Assembly (NCBI RefSeq): GCF_947500985.1
Contig: NZ_CANMTX010000002.1
Span: 310,001 to 374,000 of the forward strand
Source of the DNA: an uncultured Maribacter sp.
GTDB lineage: Bacteria; Bacteroidota; Bacteroidia; Flavobacteriales; Flavobacteriaceae
Direction: 5' to 3'
Length of the DNA stretch: 64,000 bases
The notes under the pieces were generated by a model. That model made no database searches and had not been told where the DNA came from. It was given only the letters and a program-made list of their open reading frames with translations. Below are positions 46,447-56,232 of this stretch, piece by piece; position 1 is the stretch's first letter; each line of letters opens with the position of its first letter. The translations under genes and the position numbers were made by a program.

Positions 46447-46867
46447 AGCTTTTAGCTGCTAGCCCTTGGCTTTTAGCTATTTTTTATTTTACTAATTAGA
46501 CTATTAATCATTTTAGATTCTATTGAAATCAATTCAAAAATGGATTTCAACTCTTTACTATCTAAAAATTTCAATTCTTCTGATATTACTAATTTAGTTT
46601 CCACTTCAAAAAGAGAACCTAGCGCAATCTCTAAAAATCGTTTAAATTCAACTTCACTATTTCTGCTGCATCCTTCAGCAATATTAGAAGGAACTGAAAC
46701 AGCAGCTCTTGAAAGTTGACTTTTAAGTCCGAATTTTTCTTCGCTTGGCAATTTTTGAACTAAACTATAAACATGCTTAACTATGGTGATTCCATTTTTC
46801 CATATTTCAAGCTTTTTAAAGTCTCTCATAATTTATTAAAAAAGCCAAAGGCTAGCAGCCAAAAGCT
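46447..46867. mobile_element. IVS-type unit: four-helix-bundle gene within 27-bp inverted repeats
   Basis: Left end 46447-46473 begins agcttttagctgctagccc and right end 46841-46867 is its complement at 25 of 27 positions. The left repeat reaches the stop codon of the enclosed gene. Total about 421 bp, sitting exactly between hemE and hemCD. Inverted-repeat-bounded genes of this family are known as intervening sequences of 23S rRNA genes; here the unit is in a protein operon. No transposase. Confidence 0.75.
46473..46829 (-). CDS. Four helix bundle protein (23S rRNA IVS/S23-like)
   Basis: 118 residues. Family motifs: [18 protein letters not shown] at the start, then [21 protein letters not shown] (shown in two parts by domain: [16 protein letters not shown]) and [18 protein letters not shown]. 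Relatives are encoded in IVS of 23S rRNA genes and as free units in Bacteroidetes; biochemical role unclear. Enclosed by 27-bp inverted repeats, interrupting the heme operon. Confidence 0.88.
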   Translation of the reverse strand: MRDFKKLEIWKNGITIVKHVYSLVQKLPSEEKFGLKSQLSRAAVSVPSNIAEGCSRNSEVEFKRFLEIALGSLFEVETKLVISEELKFLDSKELKSIFELISIESKMINSLISKIKNS

Positions 46868-46879
46868 AAAGGCGATTTA

Positions 46880-48460
46880 TTAATCTTTATAATCCGCATT
46901 CACCAATTCAATAACACTTTCTACAGTAGGTATTTTGGCAACTTTAACTTCTTTGAAATGTTCTCTTGCTACTTTTGCAGTGGTTTCACCAATACAATAT
47001 GCTACTCTATCTGTAGAATTCTCTTTTAAATAGCTTTCTACGTTCGACGGACTAAAAAATAGAATCCCTTTTGCGCTTGCAGGTATTGCTTTGCCAGAAA
47101 GTTTAGTTCTGTAAGCTTCTATGGCGTTTACCTCAATATTGTTTTCTTCTAAAATACTTGGTAGTTCTTCTAAACTTAGATTACCATGAAAATAGGTGAC
47201 TTCAGTACCATCTATAAATTCAACTAAATGTTTCGCTAAATCTTTTGCATTATTTTCATAATGTGTCACTTTACCGAAAGTATTTTTTATTAATCTACGT
47301 GTTTTTCTACCAACACAATAGATATTTTCAAAATCTAACTCAGCAACATCTCTACTTGCTAATACTGCTTCTACCGCATTTTTACTGGTGAAAACAACAT
47401 TTTTATGTGGCTGTTTCAAAATAATGGGAGAAATACGATTTGGATTTATTTTTATAAAATCATCTGAATCGGCATTAATCGATATGTTTAGCATTAATTG
47501 TTGTGGCGGAGTCAGTTTCTTAGTGGAGAAAACATTGACCTCTAACCCGGCGTTTGCCAGTTCGGTCATTAATCGTTTACCACCTCTGGCCAAAATACTT
47601 TTAGCACAGTCGATACCCAGATTTTGATGCTTACCAAGTGGCGCCGTCAATTCTGCTTCCAGTTTTTTACTTCCATCAACATTTAATAGTACCCCTTTAA
47701 GCGTAACAATATTTTCTTTGTTGATATATGATAATGCTCCGATTGGTGCACTACAACCACCTTCTAATTCTCTAAGAAATTCTCTTTCTAAACTTACACA
47801 GGTATCCGTTTCTTCATGGTTTAGTTGTGCGCATGCTTCACGAATTTCTTCATCTTCTTCCATAGCAACTACCATGATAGCACCTTGTGCTGGGGCAGGT
47901 AACATCCAAGTAAGTCCGATTGTATTTTCTGGTTCTAAACCAATGCGTTCTAATCCGGCAGCAGCGAAAATTGCACCGTTCCATTCATTTTCGTACAGTT
48001 TTTCTAAACGTCTATTGACATTCCCTCTTAAATCTACAACCGTATGTGTTGGGTATCTATTTAGCCATTGTGCTTGTCTACGCAAGCTACCTGTAGCAAT
48101 TACACCATCGCGAGAACCTAAGAATTCTTCATTGTCTTTAAACGCTAAGATGTCCATGTAATTACCACGCTTTAAAACTGCAGCTTTTACAATACCTTCT
48201 GGCAAGGCGGTAGGTACATCTTTCATAGAATGTACGGCAATATCAATATCACCATTGATCATGGCAACATCTAATGTTTTGGTAAACACTCCCGTAATTC
48301 CTAATTCATAAAGAGGTTTATCTAAAATTAGGTCTCCTGTAGATTTTACAGGGACTAATTTTACTTTATGACCTAATGCTTGAAGTTGACTTTTAACGGT
48401 ATTCGCTTGCCATAGCGCTAATTCACTATCGCGTGTTCCTAATCGTATTACTTTACTCAT
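46880..48460 (-). CDS. hemC-hemD: Fused hydroxymethylbilane synthase / uroporphyrinogen-III synthase
   Basis: 526 residues. HemC part (about 1-305): RLGTRDSELALWQA, IAVHSMKDVPT, SLRRQAQW and the dipyrromethane cofactor Cys236 in LEGGCSAPIG. HemD part (about 310-526): two weakly conserved halves, with VVFTSKNAVEAVLA and GILFFSPSNVESYL. The fusion makes two successive enzymes of tetrapyrrole synthesis from one gene. Its start overlaps the hemA stop by 4 bp (ATGA). Confidence 0.95.
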   Translation of the reverse strand: MSKVIRLGTRDSELALWQANTVKSQLQALGHKVKLVPVKSTGDLILDKPLYELGITGVFTKTLDVAMINGDIDIAVHSMKDVPTALPEGIVKAAVLKRGNYMDILAFKDNEEFLGSRDGVIATGSLRRQAQWLNRYPTHTVVDLRGNVNRRLEKLYENEWNGAIFAAAGLERIGLEPENTIGLTWMLPAPAQGAIMVVAMEEDEEIREACAQLNHEETDTCVSLEREFLRELEGGCSAPIGALSYINKENIVTLKGVLLNVDGSKKLEAELTAPLGKHQNLGIDCAKSILARGGKRLMTELANAGLEVNVFSTKKLTPPQQLMLNISINADSDDFIKINPNRISPIILKQPHKNVVFTSKNAVEAVLASRDVAELDFENIYCVGRKTRRLIKNTFGKVTHYENNAKDLAKHLVEFIDGTEVTYFHGNLSLEELPSILEENNIEVNAIEAYRTKLSGKAIPASAKGILFFSPSNVESYLKENSTDRVAYCIGETTAKVAREHFKEVKVAKIPTVESVIELVNADYKD

Positions 48461-49713
48461 TGTTCGTCCAATTCTAATTGAAATACTTTTTGGATAAATT
48501 CTAAACTTGAATTGGAATCTACCGTGTCATCTTTGAGATGATTTGCAAATTGTTTGGTTATTTTTTGAATGATGCGATTGGTTACCACATCTGCTTGGTG
48601 CGAATTAAAATCGACCGTTTTTTTAGATTGGTAGTCTAACTCTTCGTCCTTAATAGTTTTCAATTTCTGCTTTAGCGCCTTAATTACTGGGGCAAATTTT
48701 CTAGTTTCTAACCATTGGTTAAAATCATTTTTTACCTCTTCGTTTATAGCCTCTGCATCTGGTATAAATTGTTTTCTACGCTCTAAGGTTTCATCGGTCA
48801 TTTGAGATAAATGATCTAAATGAATTACCGTAACATTGTCCATTTGTGAAATAGAATCATCTACGTTCTTTGGAACGGAAAGATCTAATATCAATAATGG
48901 TTTGTTCGTATAGATTAATTCTTTGGTAATCGTAGGTTTTTGTGCACCTGTTGCGACTACCAAAATATCTGAAGTTCTTATTTCTGTTTGTAAATCGCCA
49001 TAATCTTTTACCTTAAGGTTGAACTTGCCTGCTATTTGCTCAGCTTTATCTTTAGTTCTATTGATTAAGGTGATATGCGGATTTTTAGTGTGCTTTATTA
49101 AATTCTCGCACGTATTACGACCAATTTTTCCGGTTCCGAATAAAAGAATATTCTTGTCGGTAACATTTTCAACATTACGCATAATATATTGTACAGATGC
49201 GAATGCTACAGAGGTTGCGCCAGAAGAAATTTCAGTTTCATTCTTAATACGCTTGCTCGCCTGTATAATGCTATTACAAAGTCTTTCGATAAACGGATTG
49301 GCAATACCCAATTCTTTTGAACGCTTAAAACTTTGCTTTAATTGACTGATAATTTCAAAATCACCAAGTATCTGGCTATCTAATCCTGTACCTACTCGGA
49401 ACAGGTGATTAATAGCTTCTTTATTTTTATACACATATGCTACTTCTTGAAATGCCTCAACGGTTCCGTTAGAGTGGTCGCATAATAATTTTATCAGTTG
49501 AAATGGATGTTGCGCAAAACCATGTAACTCTGTACGGTTACATGTTGATGTTGCCAATAACCCGTCAATACCCTGATTTTTAGCTTCTATTAAAAGTGAT
49601 TTTACAGCCACTTCGTCTAAACTAAATTTACCACGAGCCTCAGCATCAGCCTTTTTGTAATTAAGACCAATGGTATAAAAAGAATTATGTTTAGAAATAT
49701 TATAGTCCTTCAT
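48457..49713 (-). CDS. hemA: Glutamyl-tRNA reductase
   Basis: 418 residues from ATG at 49711-49713 (MKDYNISKHNSFYTIGLNYK). The open frame runs 72 codons further upstream, but that part is not family-like and crosses the divergent regulator's start, so I reject it. Catalytic Cys58 in LLATSTCNRTELHGF, NADPH domain with LLFGTGKIG, and C-terminal dimerisation helix. First enzyme of the C5 heme route and first gene of the operon. Confidence 0.95.
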   Translation of the reverse strand: MKDYNISKHNSFYTIGLNYKKADAEARGKFSLDEVAVKSLLIEAKNQGIDGLLATSTCNRTELHGFAQHPFQLIKLLCDHSNGTVEAFQEVAYVYKNKEAINHLFRVGTGLDSQILGDFEIISQLKQSFKRSKELGIANPFIERLCNSIIQASKRIKNETEISSGATSVAFASVQYIMRNVENVTDKNILLFGTGKIGRNTCENLIKHTKNPHITLINRTKDKAEQIAGKFNLKVKDYGDLQTEIRTSDILVVATGAQKPTITKELIYTNKPLLILDLSVPKNVDDSISQMDNVTVIHLDHLSQMTDETLERRKQFIPDAEAINEEVKNDFNQWLETRKFAPVIKALKQKLKTIKDEELDYQSKKTVDFNSHQADVVTNRIIQKITKQFANHLKDDTVDSNSSLEFIQKVFQLELDEQ

Positions 49714-49905
49714 AAAGCGGATACAAAAATATGAGCATCCATTCAATAAAAACAACGCTAGCGGTACAATTAGTATCGTCTGCCGAATTTTTGGGCAAAA
49801 TATGATAAATATCAGTTTATTAGCCATAATTTTATGGTGGTTTGAATGAATACGGACTATTTTATTTAGATGCTTTCTAAATAGATATAAATTTGATTTA
49901 AGAAA

Positions 49906-50796
49906 ATGGATGGAAAAAGTAACGCTCAAGGGTCATACGATGAGGTTTTAATTGAAGAAGGATTTTATGTGCTCAAATTTCAGAACGAAGAAGATCACGT
50001 AGTGCATTATACCCGTGAAATCAATAAACGATTTATTCAAATTCATTTTTGTTTAAGGGGTAGTGGTAGCTATAACTTTAATCAAGGTAATTATAGTTTA
50101 GATGTCAAAGAAGAGAATTCTTTGTTGCTGTATAACACGCAGTTAGACTTGCCTTTGAATTTAAGTCTTAGTGCAAAATCATCGTTGGTTTCTGTTGTTA
50201 TGACCCTACGAAAATTTCATTCTTTATTCACTGCAGAGGCAGATTATATTCCGTTTTTAAGTTCAGATAACAAGGAGAAAAAGTACTATTCTCAAGAACC
50301 ATTTTCACCTTCGATAGCAGTTATTTTGAGTCAGATTGTGAACTATAATTTACATCCTTCTATAAAATCGCTTTATGTAAAAGGTAAAATTTACGAGTTG
50401 ATAGCCTTGTACTTTAATAGAAGCCCCAATGCAGATATTGAACAATGCCCATATTTAGCAGATGAGGAAAATGTGAAAAAGATTAAAAAAGCTAAAGAAA
50501 TCATATTAGCTAACATGGCAGAGCCACCAACTTTGGCTGAGCTGTCAAGTGAAATCGGTTTGAGTTTAAAACGCCTGAAAGAAGGGTTTAAGCAAATTTA
50601 TGGTGATTCGGTCTACAGCTTTTTATTTGATCATAAAATGGAATATGCCAAGCGTCTTTTAGAAACCGGTCAGTATAATGTCAATGAAATCGGACTAAAA
50701 GTAGGGTATAGTACTTCTAGTCACTTCATAGCTGCCTTTAAGAAGAAGTATAATACAACACCTAAAAAATACTTATTGGCGTTAGCGGGTAGTTAG
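49906..50796 (+). CDS. AraC family transcriptional regulator
   Basis: 296 residues. N-terminal cupin-like ligand domain (HVVHYTREINKRFIQIHFCLRG), C-terminal AraC double HTH (about 195-293: PTLAELSSEIGLSLKRLKEG and YNVNEIGLKVGYSTSSHFIA, ending FKKKYNTTPKKYL). Divergent from hemA with 192 bp between the start codons, so heme-operon control is plausible but unproven. Confidence 0.93.
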   Translation: MDGKSNAQGSYDEVLIEEGFYVLKFQNEEDHVVHYTREINKRFIQIHFCLRGSGSYNFNQGNYSLDVKEENSLLLYNTQLDLPLNLSLSAKSSLVSVVMTLRKFHSLFTAEADYIPFLSSDNKEKKYYSQEPFSPSIAVILSQIVNYNLHPSIKSLYVKGKIYELIALYFNRSPNADIEQCPYLADEENVKKIKKAKEIILANMAEPPTLAELSSEIGLSLKRLKEGFKQIYGDSVYSFLFDHKMEYAKRLLETGQYNVNEIGLKVGYSTSSHFIAAFKKKYNTTPKKYLLALAGS

Positions 50797-50800
50797 GAGG

Positions 50801-51643
50801 TTAGAGTGGTCTTGCCACCATAATACCCGTGTTACTCTTTATGCCTTTTAGATAATCTGCTAACGGTAATTTAGAAACTTCAACTTCCATTGATCCGGTC
50901 GATGCATGTAGTAAGTGAATTCTACCATCTTTTTCGCGCGTAGCAATACCGGTATGTGTAACATCTAATCCGTTTATAGAAGTGGCAAGTGCTATGATAT
51001 CTCCCGATTGAATTAAATGCTCGTTCTCGGCAATTTCGTCTTGTGCCAATACACAAATAGCCTGACTGTTTAAATAGTTTTCAGAAGCTTTAATTTTTGA
51101 GTAATTCATGTCATCAGCCAAAAACGGATACAAATCTCTATGGGTACTCATGAAATTAATATCCTTCTTGATTTCTGCACCACCAATTTCACCAGTGATA
51201 TCTTTTAAAAGTCCTTTCTTGGCATTATTGGCAATCCATTCAGAAAAGTAATGTAAACGCGATGCGTAGCCATCAAGTTCGCCATCTTTGTATCTAATAA
51301 CTTCTAAGTTTTTAGCGAATGCATCAAATGAATGATCTTCTTGTCTTAACAGCCTAGAAAGGTCCAATACATTCTCAACGAATGTGGTACAATCTAACCC
51401 ATGAAGATTTACGACCAATGTTTCTGTATCTCCAATTTCAAGTGTCTTTGCTACATAAGGAGTCTTCATAAACGTTTTACCAATGCTTACCATGGTTTCA
51501 CCGAAATTACCCTGAAACATTCCGTCGATTTCTGCTAGCTTATTTTCAACAGCTGCCTTGTCTTTTGGTGAGCAGGTGATTTGTTGTGAGAAGATAGTTG
51601 CTACGCATCCAAAGAAAAAAAGGAATAGAAATGTATGTTTCAT
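50801..51643 (-). CDS. DUF1460 family NlpC/P60-like amidase
   Basis: 280 residues with signal peptide (about 1-19). DUF1460 proteins are cell-wall amidases/endopeptidases with a Cys-His pair: Cys85 in HGLDCTTFVENVL and His in DVTHTGIATREKDGRIHLLHAS. Probably acts on peptidoglycan in the periplasm. Converges with the AraC gene (4 bp apart); 9 bp downstream of the mechanosensitive channel gene. Confidence 0.87.
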   Translation of the reverse strand: MKHTFLFLFFFGCVATIFSQQITCSPKDKAAVENKLAEIDGMFQGNFGETMVSIGKTFMKTPYVAKTLEIGDTETLVVNLHGLDCTTFVENVLDLSRLLRQEDHSFDAFAKNLEVIRYKDGELDGYASRLHYFSEWIANNAKKGLLKDITGEIGGAEIKKDINFMSTHRDLYPFLADDMNYSKIKASENYLNSQAICVLAQDEIAENEHLIQSGDIIALATSINGLDVTHTGIATREKDGRIHLLHASTGSMEVEVSKLPLADYLKGIKSNTGIMVARPL

Positions 51644-51652
51644 AAAGCTAAA

Positions 51653-52723
51653 TTATGAATTGTTGTGTTCATCGAAAGACTTTTCCAACAAAACCCTATT
51701 TCTTGCGATACTCTCTGGGTAGTTCTGTTGTAAAAATATAATTAATTTTTCACGAACAAGTACACGCAAATCCCAAGCGGTAGGGGAATCTTTTGCGCTC
51801 ATAAGGGCTCTAATTTCTACTGAATTTTGTTTGCTCTCCGTTACTTGAAGTACATTAACCTCTTTGTCCCAGAGGTCTGTGCTTTCTAGGATTTTGGTCA
51901 ATTCTTCTCGTAAGGCATCAAAAGACACGTTGTAATCGGTATAAAGAAAAACAGTCCCTAAAATATCAGATGAAGTCTTGGTCCAGTTTTGAAAAGGTTT
52001 TTCAATGAAATAGGGCGTGGGTACAATCAGCCTTCTTTTATCCCAGATCTTGACCACTACGTATGTTAGCGTTATTTCTTCGATTCGACCCCATTCTCCT
52101 TCAACAATTACTACATCATCTATTTTAATAGGTTGTGCAATAGCAATTTGAATACCTGCCAAAACGGTACCTATCATTTTTTGCGCAGAAAAACCAATAA
52201 TAATACCTGCTACACCTGCAGAGGCAAAAATACTGACACCTAATTCGCGAATACTTTCAAAACTCATAAGAACAGCACCAGCCGCTAATATGATTATGGT
52301 AATCATAAAAATGCGTTCTAGAATATTGAACTGTGTATATATTTGACGTGCTTTTAAGTTGTTTTCAACATTGACATCATAATTATTGACAATAACGGTT
52401 TTTGCTATTTTCAATAAGTTCAGTAATAGCCAGGTTACCGAAATTATTAAGAGAATAGTACTTGTTTTTTTAAACCAATATTCGTGAGGCTCAACTTGTA
52501 ATAATGTACGTAATGACTGTGAACGAATTAATATGGAGAGAAATATGAACAGTATAGGGCGGCTAATTTTTTTAAACGCGCCATTCGGTAATAGGTATTT
52601 GGGATCCTTGCCATACTTCTTAATGAAATAGGAAACGATCCAATAGGCAATAAGAATACCTAAGGTAGAAGCTATAAAAAAGTAAAGAGCGCTTATGGGT
52701 ACGGTATCAAAAAAAGTATTCAT
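51653..52723 (-). CDS. MscS family mechanosensitive ion channel
   Basis: 356 residues: about four transmembrane helices (first near 12-32, others 54-70, 82-100, 133-153), the pore helix GVSIFASAGVAGIIIGFSAQKMIG (split: SIFASAGVAGIIIGFSAQ), then the beta domain with DDVVIVEGEWGRIEEITLTY and a cytoplasmic alpha/beta end. Protects against osmotic shock. Probably co-transcribed with the DUF1460 gene. Confidence 0.92.
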   Translation of the reverse strand: MNTFFDTVPISALYFFIASTLGILIAYWIVSYFIKKYGKDPKYLLPNGAFKKISRPILFIFLSILIRSQSLRTLLQVEPHEYWFKKTSTILLIISVTWLLLNLLKIAKTVIVNNYDVNVENNLKARQIYTQFNILERIFMITIIILAAGAVLMSFESIRELGVSIFASAGVAGIIIGFSAQKMIGTVLAGIQIAIAQPIKIDDVVIVEGEWGRIEEITLTYVVVKIWDKRRLIVPTPYFIEKPFQNWTKTSSDILGTVFLYTDYNVSFDALREELTKILESTDLWDKEVNVLQVTESKQNSVEIRALMSAKDSPTAWDLRVLVREKLIIFLQQNYPESIARNRVLLEKSFDEHNNS

Positions 52724-52900
52724 AAAAAATTCTTTTATAGTTTTTGACGAATTACAACTTACTAAAATTAAACAGCACTAAAAATTATTTGATCAGTTAT
52801 TAGATTGCTTTATGAGAGTATAGAAAAAGTATTGCCCAAAATTAAATTATCATCGATTTGCATGTGTTATTTTTGCAATCGAATAACAAACACATACGCT

Positions 52901-53944
52901 ATGAAAGGAGTATTATTGGTCAATTTGGGTTCTCCAGAAAGTCCTACTGCAAAAGATGTTAAGCCCTATTTAGATGAATTTTTAATGGATGAGCGTGTAA
53001 TTGATGCTCCTAAATGGTTAAGAACTATTCTGGTAAGAGGAATAATTTTGCAGACTAGACCTAAAAAATCTGCTGAGGCGTATGCTAAAATATGGTGGGA
53101 AGAAGGTTCTCCGTTAGTGGTTATATCAGAGCGTTTCTCCAATAAATTAAAAACACAGACCGAAATGCCAGTGGCTTTAGGTATGCGTTATGGTACCATG
53201 TCTATTAAAAAGGCAATGCAAGAATTGAAAGATAAGGGAGTTGATGATGTTCTTTTAGTTCCGCTTTATCCGCATTATGCAATGTCTAGTTTTGAGACGG
53301 TTGTTGTAAAAGTGTTAGAAGAGCAAAAAGCAGGCTTCCCTGAAATGAAAATTACTACGTTACCTGCTTTTTATAAGCATCCGGAGTTTATTAAAGCACT
53401 CTCAGAAAGTATAAAAGATGGGCTAGAAGGTTTTGACTACGACCATATTTTGTTTTCATACCACGGTATTCCTGAACGTCATATTCGTAAAAGTGACCCT
53501 ACTAGTTTTCATTGTAAGATTGACGGTACATGCTGTAACGTAAATTCTGTTGCACATAATACATGTTACAGACACCAAGTTTATGATACTACCGAAATGG
53601 TAAAGGCATATTTAGGATTAAAAGAAGAGCAAGTGAGTTCTTCGTTTCAATCGAGATTAGCTGGTGATCCATGGTTAAAGCCTTATACCGATTATGAATT
53701 TGAGCGTTTAGCGAAAGAAGGCAAGAAAAAGTTAGCTGTTATTACTCCTGCATTTGTGAGTGATTGTTTAGAAACATTGGAAGAAATTGCAATGGAAGGT
53801 AAAGAGCAGTTTATGGAAGCCGGTGGTGAAGATTACAAGCATATTCCATGTATGAACGATAATGACACTTGGGTGAAGGTAATGGCGAAGTGGGTTAATG
53901 ATTGGCAAACTACTGATAAGTTAGATGTAGCGCCAAGTACATAA
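52901..53944 (+). CDS. hemH: Ferrochelatase with internal cysteine cluster
   Basis: 347 residues from ATG at 52901 (MKGVLLVNLGSPESP); the frame is open 32 codons upstream but that leader is not family-like. Metal-site His188 in LFSYHGIPERH. Cys205, Cys211, Cys212 and Cys222 form an internal CxxxxxCC...C group like that proposed to hold a [2Fe-2S] cluster in some bacterial ferrochelatases. Inserts Fe2+ into protoporphyrin IX. A TATTTTTG box at 52868-52875 may be the -7 element. Confidence 0.95.
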   Translation: MKGVLLVNLGSPESPTAKDVKPYLDEFLMDERVIDAPKWLRTILVRGIILQTRPKKSAEAYAKIWWEEGSPLVVISERFSNKLKTQTEMPVALGMRYGTMSIKKAMQELKDKGVDDVLLVPLYPHYAMSSFETVVVKVLEEQKAGFPEMKITTLPAFYKHPEFIKALSESIKDGLEGFDYDHILFSYHGIPERHIRKSDPTSFHCKIDGTCCNVNSVAHNTCYRHQVYDTTEMVKAYLGLKEEQVSSSFQSRLAGDPWLKPYTDYEFERLAKEGKKKLAVITPAFVSDCLETLEEIAMEGKEQFMEAGGEDYKHIPCMNDNDTWVKVMAKWVNDWQTTDKLDVAPST

Positions 53945-53972
53945 AAATTATAATTCTTAGAAAATCACTGCT

Positions 53973-54746
53973 ATGAAAATCGAAGAAATAGAATTTATTC
54001 TAGAACCATTAAGAGAGCAATTAAGAAGCCATGAGCTTTACAATGAATTGAAGTCTTTGTCTGATATTCAAATATTCATGGAGAGCCATGTGTATGCAGT
54101 GTGGGACTTCATGTCTTTATTGAAAGCGCTTCAAATTAATCTAACATGTACGACATTACCTTGGAAACCAGTTTCTAATACAAATACCGCACGGTTTATT
54201 AATGAGATTGTTTTAGAGGAAGAAACAGATGTTAATGAGTTGGGTGTTTTAAAAAGTCATTACGAAATGTATTTGGACGCTATGGTTGAAGTAGGTGCAG
54301 ATACTACTAAAATATCTGAGTTTCTTAATGGGGTCAAAACCTTAGATAGTATTCTTGAAGTTATTGAAAATTCAGATTTAAACATTGCAGTTAAATCTTT
54401 TTTGAATTTTACTTTTGAAACTATTAATTCGCAACAACCACATAAAATTGCCGCGGCTTTTACTTTTGGTAGAGAAGAATTGATACCTGATATGTTCCTA
54501 AAAATTGTTGACCAAGCGGGTAAAGATGCGTACCCTAAATTGGAATACTATTTAAGAAGGCATATTGAGTTAGATGGAGATGACCACGGTCCGCTATCGC
54601 TAAAAATGATTCAAGAATTATGCGGAGATGATGAGACTAAATGGCATGATGTATTAGAATATTCTGAAAAAGCTTTGCAACAACGCATCAATTTATGGAA
54701 CCATATTGCCACAGCAATTCAACAAAATAAAGAGATTACGGTTTAA
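53973..54746 (+). CDS. DUF3050 family protein
   Basis: 257 residues, all-helical, recognised as DUF3050 by IFMESHVYAVWDFMSLLKAL and LEYYLRRHIELDGDDHGPLS. The fold resembles heme-oxygenase/TenA-like bundles, with His residues in ESHVYAVWDF and RRHIELDGDDHG that could bind metal. It starts 29 bp after hemH, which makes a heme- or iron-related role attractive but unproven. Confidence 0.82.
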   Translation: MKIEEIEFILEPLREQLRSHELYNELKSLSDIQIFMESHVYAVWDFMSLLKALQINLTCTTLPWKPVSNTNTARFINEIVLEEETDVNELGVLKSHYEMYLDAMVEVGADTTKISEFLNGVKTLDSILEVIENSDLNIAVKSFLNFTFETINSQQPHKIAAAFTFGREELIPDMFLKIVDQAGKDAYPKLEYYLRRHIELDGDDHGPLSLKMIQELCGDDETKWHDVLEYSEKALQQRINLWNHIATAIQQNKEITV

Positions 54747-54786
54747 CATTTTGATCTAGGCATATAATTAATTAAAAACCACACTA

Positions 54787-56163
54787 ATGGCAAACGTTTC
54801 CGCAGAACAATTGGGCACGGAATCTATATCAAGTTTGCTTATTAAACAAGCTTTGCCTGCTAGTATTGGTATTCTTGTAATGTCGCTAAATGTTCTGGTC
54901 GATTCCATTTTTGTTGGTAATTGGATTGGCTCAATTGCCATTGCGGCAATTAACGTGGTGTTGCCTATTTCCTTTTTTATAGGTGCTTTGGGTATGGCTA
55001 TCGGTATTGGTGGTGCCAGTATTATTTCGCGTGCATTAGGTGCTGATAATAAAGAAAAGGCACTGCGAACATTTGGTAACCAAATTTCGTTTACCATACT
55101 AATCACTGTAATTATGGTGGCAGTGGGGCTAACTTATGTAGATACCCTAATACCTGCATTTGGTGGTAAAGGCTCCATTTTCGAGCTTGCTAAAATCTAC
55201 TATGTTATCGTATTATATGGTGTGCCATTTTTAGCACTTAATATGATGGGCAATACTGTAATTAGGGCAGAAGGCAAGCCTAAGTTTGCCATGATAGCGA
55301 TGATTATTCCGTCAATTGGGAATTTGATCTTAGATTATTTACTGATTAATGTTTTAGATTATGGTATGGAAGGTGCTGCCTGGGCAACAACGATCAGTTA
55401 CTTTTTATGTTTTAGTTATATTCTATACTTTTTTCTTTCTAAAAATTCCGAATTAAAACTGAATGCACAGTATTTCAGTATCGACTTTTCGATTTTAAAG
55501 GAGATAAGTTCGCTTGGTGTCGTGACCTTATCTAGACAGGCAGTAGTAAGTATCATTTACTTGCTTATGAACAATATTCTTTTTGATTTAGGGGGTGAAG
55601 CAATGGTGGCTGTTTACGCTATAATAGGTAGAATGTTGATGTTTGCGCTTTTTCCCGTATTCGGTGTTACACAAGGTTTTTTGCCTATTGCAGGGTTTAA
55701 TTATGGTGCTCAAAAGTATGATAGGGTAAAGGAGTCTATTTATACCGCCATAAAATTTGCTGCAATGCTAGCTACTATAGTTTTCACGGGACTCATGATT
55801 TTCCCTGCAGAAATCGCGGGACTCTTTTTAAGTGATAAACCAAATATGAGTGCGCTAGAACTTACTACGAATGCATTTGTTATGGAGAATACACCATCTG
55901 CCATGCGATGGGTATTTGCAGCTACTCCTATTATAGCACTTCAGTTAATTGGTGCCGCTTATTTTCAGGCGATTGGTAAGGCTGTACCAGCTTTGCTGTT
56001 GACATTAAGTAGGCAAGGCTTTTTCTTTATTCCCTTAATTTTAATACTACCTAATTACCTAGGGGAATTGGGAGTGTGGATTTCCTTCCCCATTGCAGAT
56101 GTTCTGGCAACTATTGTTACTGGGTATTACTTGAGAAAAGAAATCAAAAAAAATTTGGTTTAA
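54787..56163 (+). CDS. MATE family efflux transporter
   Basis: 458 residues with 12 predicted transmembrane helices in two similar halves (LIKQALPASIGILVMSLNVL and LGVVTLSRQAVVSIIYLL begin each half; SIFVGNWIGSIAIAAINV follows the first). Exports cations, drugs or metabolites by Na+ or H+ exchange; substrate unknown. Lies 40 bp downstream of DUF3050. Confidence 0.92.
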   Translation: MANVSAEQLGTESISSLLIKQALPASIGILVMSLNVLVDSIFVGNWIGSIAIAAINVVLPISFFIGALGMAIGIGGASIISRALGADNKEKALRTFGNQISFTILITVIMVAVGLTYVDTLIPAFGGKGSIFELAKIYYVIVLYGVPFLALNMMGNTVIRAEGKPKFAMIAMIIPSIGNLILDYLLINVLDYGMEGAAWATTISYFLCFSYILYFFLSKNSELKLNAQYFSIDFSILKEISSLGVVTLSRQAVVSIIYLLMNNILFDLGGEAMVAVYAIIGRMLMFALFPVFGVTQGFLPIAGFNYGAQKYDRVKESIYTAIKFAAMLATIVFTGLMIFPAEIAGLFLSDKPNMSALELTTNAFVMENTPSAMRWVFAATPIIALQLIGAAYFQAIGKAVPALLLTLSRQGFFFIPLILILPNYLGELGVWISFPIADVLATIVTGYYLRKEIKKNLV

Positions 56164-56232
56164 TCTTTTTAAAAACCAAACCTAAGAAAACCTTTTCCGT
56201 AAGTAGCTTTAGAAACACTAAAGAATACTGTT

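Noticed and set aside
49714-49929. N-terminal extension of hemA by 72 codons
   Set aside because: Not HemA-like and it crosses the divergent AraC gene's start; the ATG at 49713 matches the family.
52805-52900. Extended N-terminus of ferrochelatase
   Set aside because: Cys-rich leader with no similarity to the family; contains a probable promoter -7 box instead.
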